In this document: piece after piece, positions 57,992 to 64,000 of the stretch | How the letters are laid out: the number at the start of each line of letters is the position of its first letter | Numbering within the stretch: position 1 is the stretch's first letter | DNA from: Enterovibrio coralii | GTDB lineage: Bacteria; Pseudomonadota; Gammaproteobacteria; Enterobacterales; Vibrionaceae | NCBI RefSeq assembly: GCF_001559595.1 | Contig: NZ_LNTY01000062.1 | Location: 1 to 64,000, forward strand | DNA length: 64,000 bases | Direction: 5' to 3' | Made by a program: the position numbers and the translations under genes | Notes under the pieces: model-generated | What the model was told of the DNA's origin: nothing | Seen by the model: only the letters and a program-made list of their open reading frames with translations | Databases searched by the model: none

Positions 57992-59740
57992 ATGATTGAC
58001 TGGCCAATTGGCATAGTACTGATGTTGACTGGGTTTCTGGTGGGGGCGTTATGGGCATCGCGTAAGCGTGTCGTGTCGCTTCAGAACTGGCAATCCTATT
58101 TGTCGAACCTCCATTCCCCGAAAGCCATTATCTCTCATAAAGATGGGCGGATTTTTTTCGCCAACCGTAGTTTCGTCCGTCTTTATGACATCGACACAGA
58201 GCACGGCGATTTTCGCATGCGTAGCGAACAAGAACGCGACGCCATTACTCTGATGCTTCGCCATCGCCGCTGGCCAACACCGTTTATCGATGTCACCTCT
58301 GACATTCGTACCTCTTCTTCGCAAAAAATCCGCCGCTATGCGCGTTTTTCCGGCTTGCCGGTTTGGTGCAAAGGCCAGCACGCGTGGATTGTGTCGCTGG
58401 AGCCGGAATCAGAAAGCGTGTACAGCGAACCTTTCGTCAATGATGATAATCAGATTTTCCGTACCGTGATTAACTCGCTGGCCGAGCTTGTGTGTTTTCA
58501 AGATCGCGAAGGTAAAGTGGTGGGTACTAACCAAGCCTTTGATCGATTCTGGAAAGGACGCGAAGACGAAGGGCTTTTCTTTAATGCCAGTGAAGACATC
58601 GCCAGTCGTAGAACCCAACAAAGCTGGACGACGAACCCCAACGGGGACAGTTGTCTGTTGGAAACCAGCCAGACTGTGCTTCGCGACACCGACAATCATA
58701 TTTATGGCACGCTCAGTATCAGCCATGACGTAACAAACTGGCACATGATGCGTCAGGTCATGGAGCAAGAAATTCAAGCCAGACATGAAGTTGAGCAGCA
58801 GCTGAAAAAGCACAGTAACCTGCTGACCTCGATTTTTCAGGCCAGCGTCGATCCTATTGGTATTTACAACAAACACTACGAGTTTTTGGGCGGAAATCCG
58901 GCGTTTGCCGAAGCCATGGGTGCGCCGCATGATGACTTAGAAGGTGAACTGGCTGAAGAGATTGTAGAGCCAGAAATTCTTGCTCAGCACCAGAAGATGG
59001 ATAAGCCTGTTCTCGACGACGGTCAGACGGTGAAATACGAAGATCTGGTGATGAAGCGCGATGGCAGCATGGTCTGGTATGAAATGACCAAGACACAGTT
59101 TGTCGACCCGACCGATGAAACCATCGGTGTGCTGGTCATTGCCCGCGACGTAACAGAACGTAAAGCCACACAGCAGCAACTTGCGGATGCGATCATGGAG
59201 CTTGAGGAATTGAGCTTTGTTGATGGTTTGACGAAGGTTGCCAACCGCCGAAGCTTTGATGAGCAGTTGGTGAAGATGTGGCACTCTCATATTCGTGAAG
59301 GGGAGCCGCTTTCTCTTATCCTTTGTGATATCGACTTCTTCAAACCATACAATGACAACTATGGTCACCAACGTGGAGACTCTGCCCTTCGCAAAGTGGC
59401 AGATGTGTTCCAGCATGTTATTCGCCGTCCGCTGGATGCTGTCGCGCGCTATGGTGGTGAAGAGTTTGCGATTTTGCTTCCTAACACCACGGAAAGCGGT
59501 GCGATGCATGTTGCGGAGAATATAGCGTCTGAACTTGCCGCTGCCTCCGTGCTGCATGAGTTCTCGGGGGTGTCAGACCGACTGACGCTCAGCCAAGGTA
59601 TTGCCACCTTGTCGCCAAAGCCGGGACAAGATTACGGTGAGCTGGTGTCGCTTGCCGATAAAGCCCTGTATCGCGCTAAAAACGCGGGTCGTAACCAGAT
59701 AGCCTCTAGCAGCAATAAAGAGCTGGTGGACGCGGACTAA
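57992..59740 (+). CDS. PAS-domain diguanylate cyclase
   Basis: Membrane-anchored c-di-GMP synthase of 582 residues. An N-terminal span (PIGIVLMLTGFLVGALWAS) is followed by three PAS-like domains (around residues 40-130, 145-260 and 280-395). The GGDEF domain has LSLILCDIDFFKPYNDNYGH and an intact active site RYGGEEFAIL (about residue 490). An RxxD inhibitory I-site (RPLD) lies five residues before GGEEF, so product feedback is expected. It sits between yhcC and arcB as in V. cholerae and may respond to redox or ligands through its PAS domains. Confidence 0.92.
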   Translation: MIDWPIGIVLMLTGFLVGALWASRKRVVSLQNWQSYLSNLHSPKAIISHKDGRIFFANRSFVRLYDIDTEHGDFRMRSEQERDAITLMLRHRRWPTPFIDVTSDIRTSSSQKIRRYARFSGLPVWCKGQHAWIVSLEPESESVYSEPFVNDDNQIFRTVINSLAELVCFQDREGKVVGTNQAFDRFWKGREDEGLFFNASEDIASRRTQQSWTTNPNGDSCLLETSQTVLRDTDNHIYGTLSISHDVTNWHMMRQVMEQEIQARHEVEQQLKKHSNLLTSIFQASVDPIGIYNKHYEFLGGNPAFAEAMGAPHDDLEGELAEEIVEPEILAQHQKMDKPVLDDGQTVKYEDLVMKRDGSMVWYEMTKTQFVDPTDETIGVLVIARDVTERKATQQQLADAIMELEELSFVDGLTKVANRRSFDEQLVKMWHSHIREGEPLSLILCDIDFFKPYNDNYGHQRGDSALRKVADVFQHVIRRPLDAVARYGGEEFAILLPNTTESGAMHVAENIASELAAASVLHEFSGVSDRLTLSQGIATLSPKPGQDYGELVSLADKALYRAKNAGRNQIASSSNKELVDAD

Positions 59741-59898
59741 CCTTTCTCTACATCTTCCCGTAAGACCTCTAACTCACCTTACTTTTCGGCGCGATTGCGC
59801 CGATTGCTGCACTGTAACCGCAGTTTCATCCCCTTTTGCTTTAGATTAGAGGATCTCACCGTTATCATGTCGCTAGTTCGTGATGATCGGGATGTTCA

Positions 59899-62246
59899 AT
59901 GAAGCAAATTAAACTTTTGGCGCAATATTATGTCGATTTGCTTGTAAAGCTAGGACTGGTGCGTTTCAGCATGTTATTGGCGTTGGCCCTTGTGGCACTC
60001 GCCGTGCTGGTACAGATAGGGATTACGCTGTTTTTAAATGGCACAGTACATAACAGTGACATCATACGTTCTGTTTTCTTCGGTTTGTTGATCACCCCGT
60101 GGGCGGTCTATTTTCTCTCCGTTGTTGTCGACCAACTAGAAGAGTCGCGACAACGCCTCTCCAAACTTGTCTCCAAGCTCGAAGAAATGCGCTCGCGCGA
60201 TATGGAGCTTAATCGTCAGCTCACCGATAACATCACCCAGCTTAATCAGGAAATTGAAGAGCGTAAGCGTGCAGAAGAAGCGCGTGAAGAAGCGATGCAA
60301 GATCTTGAAAATGAGGTGTATCAGCGTGAAAAAGCCCAGCTAGAACTTGCTGAGCAAACAGCACTGCTGCGCTCGTTTATCGATGCGTCACCTGACTTGA
60401 TTTACTACCGAAATGAGAAAGGACAGTTCTCTGGGTGTAACAAGGCAATGGAAATTTTGACAGGCAAGAAAGAGAAAGAACTTGTCGGTCTCACGCCTTG
60501 GGATGTGTATAGCGAAGATGTGGCGAGCAAAGTCGTGGAAACCGACCAGCAAGTCTTCGACAACAATGTGTCATTGACCTATGAACAATGGCTCGAATAC
60601 ACCGACGGCACCAAAGCCTACTTTGAGCTGCGTAAACTGCCTTTCTACGCCAGAGATGGTCGTCGACTGGGATTGGTCGGCTTTGGCCGCGAAATCACCG
60701 AGCGTAAGCGCTATCAAGATGCATTGGAAAAGGCGAGTCGTGACAAGACGGCGTTTATCTCGACCATCAGCCATGAACTGCGCACACCGCTTAACGGCAT
60801 CGTGGGTTTGAGCCGTATGTTGCTGGAAACCAAGTTATCCAAAGAGCAGTTGGGGCACCTGCGCACTATCCACGTCAGTGCGATTACGCTGGGTAATATT
60901 TTTAACGATATTATCGATTTGGATAAGTCTGACCGCAGTCGTTTGGAGCTTTCTCCTCAACCGGTCGATTTCCATGATTTTGTCTCTGAGATTGAAAACA
61001 TCAGTGGCTGATGGCCGAGCAAAAGGGGCTGCGTTTCAGTCTTGACCGCCTTACTGATTTGCCGTCATCCATCAAAGTCGATGCGACGCGCCTGCGTCAA
61101 ATTCTCTGGAACCTTGTGGGTAATGCGGTGAAATTTACCAAGCAGGGGGCGGTGAATGTTGCCGTGCGCTGTGATGTTGAAGATGACATGGCGCATCTGG
61201 AATTCGATATCGAAGACAGTGGTATCGGTATTCCGCATGAAGAGCTCAGTAAGATTTTTGCCATGTACTACCAAGTGAAGCAGGGTGAAGACAACCTGCA
61301 TGCCGTGGGCACAGGTATTGGTCTGGCGGTCTCTCGTCAACTGGCGAGATTGATGGATGGCGACATCACGGTAGAAAGTGATGTGGGCGAGGGCAGTGTG
61401 TTTACCCTGACCTTGTCGGTTCCACTTTGCGAGCATGCTGAAAACGTAGAAACGGTTAAAGAAGAGCAAAGCCCGCTGCAAATTCTGCTGGTGGAAGACA
61501 TCGAACTCAACATTACCGTGGCGAAAAACCTGCTCGAAAGTTTGGGTCACACAGTGTTGGTAGCGAGAAACGGTAAGGAAGCGTTAGCGATGTTTGATGC
61601 GCAAACTTACGATCTCTTGCTCCTCGATATCCAATTGCCCGACATGACGGGCTTTGATATCGCAAAAACATTGAGAGACAGCGGGAAAGCACTGCCGCCG
61701 CTGGTGGCTTTGACCGCGAACGTTATCAAAGACAAAACCGAGTACATCAAAAAAGGCATGGATGATGCCATTAGCAAGCCGATCAGCGTGGTGGCCGTCG
61801 CAGGTGTGATCGAACGACTGGCACTGCAGTGTAGCGTGACAAAGGAGAACAAGGTGGAAGAGTCTAAAGTCGTAGGCAGTGAAGTGCTAGACACGCTGCT
61901 TGATTTGGAAATGCTGACGTCTTATGTCGATATCGTGGGTGCTGAGCCTGTCTACAAGAGCATTGAGATGTTCGAGCAAGTGATGCCGGAGTACATCAAG
62001 ATCCTTGATAGCAACATGACAGCGAAAGACCAAGACGGCATCGCCAGTGAAGCGCATAAAATCAAAGGCGCGGCAGGCTCTATCGGCTTGAAGCACATCC
62101 AGAAGATTGCACAGCAGGCGCAGTCACCTGAACTGCCGGCGTGGTGGGAAAACATTGCTGACTGGGTCGATGAAATCAAAGATGGCTATACCCATGATTT
62201 GCAGGTCTTGAAACAGTGGCTCGATGATTACAGCAAACAAAAATAA
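59899..62246 (+). CDS. arcB: Aerobic respiration control sensor kinase ArcB (frameshifted as read)
   Basis: Hybrid kinase that senses quinone redox state and phosphorylates ArcA; 782 residues after repair (E. coli 778). Two N-terminal spans, a coiled coil with a leucine-rich linker, PAS (LLRSFIDASPDLIYYRNEKG), the H-box FISTISHELRTPLNG, a kinase domain, a receiver with LLLLDIQLPDMTG and a C-terminal Hpt domain with EAHKIKGAAGSIGL. The frame breaks at 61006-61008, one base short; repair reads ENISG-LMAEQKGLRF as in E. coli. I could not find an obvious Cys pair in the PAS linker matching E. coli Cys180/Cys241, so redox sensing may differ. Confidence 0.95.
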
Positions 62247-62286
62247 GGATGAGACCACCGCTTCGGCGGTGGTTTAACCCAGAAAA

Positions 62287-62313
62287 CAAAAAGCCCGCAA
62301 TCGCGGGCTTTTC
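62287..62313. terminator. Bidirectional terminator between arcB and arcA
   Basis: AAAAGCCCGC pairs with GCGGGCTTTT around AATC. A and T runs on both sides let it end arcB (plus) and arcA (minus), which converge. Confidence 0.92.
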
Positions 62314-62331
62314 ATATTCTAACGAGAAGAA

Positions 62332-63051
62332 TTAGAAATCTTCCAGTTCACCACAGAAGCGGTAGCCTTCACCGTGGATAGTCGCGATGATCTCTGGCGT
62401 GTCGCCGAAAGATTCAAAGTGCTTACGGATGCGGCGGATAGTTACGTCTACAGTACGGTCGTGTGGCTTCAGCTCACGGCCAGTCATCTTCTTCAGAAGA
62501 TCTGCACGCGTTTGGATTTTGCCTGGGTTTTCGCAGAAGTGCAGCAGGGCACGGAACTCAGAACGTGGCAGTTTGAACTGCTCGTTGTCTGGGCTGATCA
62601 GTGAACGGCTGTTGATGTCCAGCGTCCAACCGTTGAATACATAGCGGTCTACAGAACGCTTGTCTTCCAATGGAGAACCTTGGTTCATCGCACGAGTCAG
62701 CAGGTTGCGAGCACGGATAGTCAGTTCGCGTGGGTTGAATGGCTTGGTGATGTAATCATCCGCACCGATTTCGAGACCCAGGATCTTATCAACTTCGTTG
62801 TCGCGGCCAGTCAAGAACATCAGAGCCATGTCGCCTTGCTCACGCAGTTCGCGAGCCAGCAGCAGGCCGTTTTTGCCTGGAAGGTTAATGTCCATGATTA
62901 CCAGGTTAACCTGATTGTTAGATAGCACTTGGTGCATTTCTTCGCCATCGTTGGCTTCTAGAACGGTATAACCTTCTGCTTCGAAGATGCTTTTCAGCGT
63001 ATTACGAGTTACGTGCTCGTCTTCAACAATCAGAATATGAGGGGTTTGCAT
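62332..63051 (-). CDS. arcA: Aerobic respiration control response regulator ArcA
   Basis: OmpR-family regulator of 239 residues, nearly the same length as E. coli ArcA (238). Receiver: ILIVEDEHVTRNTLKSIFEA, phospho-Asp in LVIMDINLPGKNG (Asp54) and Lys in DDYITKPFNPREL. DNA-binding winged helix: LPRSEFRALLHFCENPGKI, RELKPHDRTVDVTIRRIRKHF and IHGEGYRFCGEL. It is phosphorylated by the neighbouring ArcB and represses respiratory genes when oxygen is low. A FNR-like site lies about 300 bases upstream. Confidence 0.98.
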   Translation of the reverse strand: MQTPHILIVEDEHVTRNTLKSIFEAEGYTVLEANDGEEMHQVLSNNQVNLVIMDINLPGKNGLLLARELREQGDMALMFLTGRDNEVDKILGLEIGADDYITKPFNPRELTIRARNLLTRAMNQGSPLEDKRSVDRYVFNGWTLDINSRSLISPDNEQFKLPRSEFRALLHFCENPGKIQTRADLLKKMTGRELKPHDRTVDVTIRRIRKHFESFGDTPEIIATIHGEGYRFCGELEDF

Positions 63052-63349
63052 TGGCGTTACCTAATTTCTTAAAAAAATCTGGTATAACAGTCACAGCGTA
63101 ACATTACACTGTGAAGAAAACTTACAAACAAGAAAAGTATATCAAAAGAGTTTTACTCAGCGATCAACATACTTCTCTAGTATCAAACGCCATCCTTAGA
63201 GAGGGTGAGAGCAACTTCTCGTCACCGTTCTGTATGCTACCAATCAAGGTTCTTTGGTCAGCAAATCCATTGGATAGCACGATTGTATTCATTTAACAGC
63301 GTGCTAACAATATTTAGTAATAAATCAACGCAATTTTTTTTAAGCTTTA

Positions 63350-63363
63350 TTGATATACGTCAA
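63350..63363. promoter_or_regulatory. Candidate FNR site upstream of arcA
   Basis: TTGAT-N4-GTCAA matches the FNR palindrome TTGAT-N4-ATCAA at 9 of 10 fixed positions, 299 bases before the arcA start. E. coli arcA is activated by FNR from a long upstream region, so the place fits. The gap 63052-63886 contains no gene that I can support; arcA and the divergent RraA-family gene probably share it for promoters. Confidence 0.5.
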
Positions 63364-63886
63364 TCTCGCTCAAAAACCCCGCGCCTGCGACATTTTTGCT
63401 GCAAATTTCGTTGTAATTATTAAGAGTGAGTTTCAACCTTTTCGTACTATTACAACAGCTGTGAACAAGGTGTAACAGCACTCAGAGAAAGTCGGGTTAT
63501 CAGAGCATTTTGCTAGATCATGGTCAATATGTTCGATTCAATAAGTACGGTGATATCACAGCTTTTATTAAATAAACCCCACGTATTTCCTCGCTTTATG
63601 GGTCAATTCTACTAATGCGCTCAGTTATATCTTCATTTTGTTTTTGAAATAAAAAACTAAATACTTAAATAAAACTGATTGATCTGACTAATTGATTGTT
63701 TTGGATATGGCGATATTTTTTCAGCTTTATTGCTACACCCTTTGAGCGTAAAGGCGTCACTTTTTTGCTGCTTGCTCGCTGTTTCTAACTCTCATTTTGG
63801 CGGAAATAACCCCATTGTTTTCTCCGAGCTTGCTAGGTTTACTGGTATCGGACGTTTGGCGTTAGCATTTGATTGGGAGAGAGAAC

Positions 63887-64000
63887 ATGGATGATTTACT
63901 GCCTGATTTGTGTGATGAATTTGAAAATGGGGTCACTTGGTTACCCGTGCAGTGGCAAGATTATGGTGGCAAGCCGCTTTTTTTCGGGCAAATCGAGACG
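63887..64000 (+). CDS. RraA-family protein (5' part, runs off the window)
   Basis: The first 38 codons of a gene starting at ATG 63887, 6 bases after GGGAGAGA. The peptide MDDLLPDLCDEFENGVTW and the later GGKPLFFGQIET follow the N terminus of RraA-like proteins (LCD motif and FGG..F.G motif). Members inhibit RNase E or act as 4-hydroxy-4-methyl-2-oxoglutarate/oxaloacetate aldolases. A similar gene lies two loci from arcA in V. cholerae (VC2366, from memory). Too little is present to choose between roles. Confidence 0.62.
   Translation, partial: MDDLLPDLCDEFENGVTWLPVQWQDYGGKPLFFGQIET

Noticed and set aside
59741..59898. ArcZ-like sRNA next to arcB
   Set aside because: E. coli ArcZ lies by arcB, but no sequence resembling its conserved 3' part or a terminator-bounded RNA was found here.
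1..64000. CRISPR arrays, insertion sequences, prophage genes, toxin-antitoxin pairs, tRNA genes
   Set aside because: No regularly spaced repeats, transposase motifs, phage genes or cloverleaf structures were seen in any gap or gene.

Overview
The window is chromosomal DNA of a marine gammaproteobacterium of the family Vibrionaceae. It carries the ChiS-controlled chitobiose operon, ArcA/ArcB, two tandem glutamate synthases, ErpA, a ShyC-type endopeptidase and a Vibrio-like 5S rRNA. From memory, gene order follows two separate blocks of the Vibrio cholerae large chromosome: VC0611-VC0631 (about 7.5-37.7 kb here) and roughly VC2382-VC2366 (about 39.9-64 kb, reading left to right). The fused order and the extra genes at 0.5-7.4 kb suggest a relative outside core Vibrio, such as Grimontia, Enterovibrio or Photobacterium. 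The genus cannot be fixed from this sequence.

Layout. 0-0.2 kb: end of an rRNA operon (5S rRNA and terminator). 0.5-7.4 kb: a PTS permease of the glucose/GlcNAc family, a two-component system, an exported GH20 chitobiase and a small MliC-type lipoprotein. 7.5-26 kb: the chitobiose system on the minus strand. ChiS is followed by a long regulatory gap, the solute-binding protein, two permeases, two ATPases, GH9, GspK, GH20, chitobiose phosphorylase and a phosphohexomutase. 26-37.7 kb: rsmC, an AI-2E family permease, a 35-residue membrane ORF, hemL, erpA (with a clear IscR site), an RND pump with its adaptor, shyC and tyrS. 37.7-39.8 kb: a small minus-strand operon (VOC protein, questin-oxidase-like protein, flavodoxin) at the junction of the two syntenic blocks. 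39.9-43.8 kb: TRIC-like channel, btuF, cobD, mtnN and a GNAT acetyltransferase. 43.9-56.3 kb: two gltB-gltD pairs of different lineage, the second preceded by a strongly structured leader. 56.9-64 kb: yhcC, a PAS/GGEEF diguanylate cyclase, arcB, arcA and the start of an RraA-family gene.

How the genes work together. Chitin oligomers would be trimmed by the exported GH20. (GlcNAc)2 would be bound by the solute-binding protein, imported by the Dpp-like ABC transporter and split by phosphorolysis or hydrolysis. The products would then be phosphorylated by GspK or interconverted by the mutase. GlcNAc could enter separately through the PTS permease. ChiS should switch this on. The gap in front of the operon holds a dense array of GTCAA/TTGAC half-sites and a SlmA-like palindrome.

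Quality warning. Fifteen otherwise well-conserved genes contain reading-frame breaks, 21 breaks in total. All are explained by missing bases, nearly always one base from a short homopolymer run, and every repaired gene length is a whole number of codons. I read these as sequencing or assembly deletions and give each such gene as one CDS over its full span.
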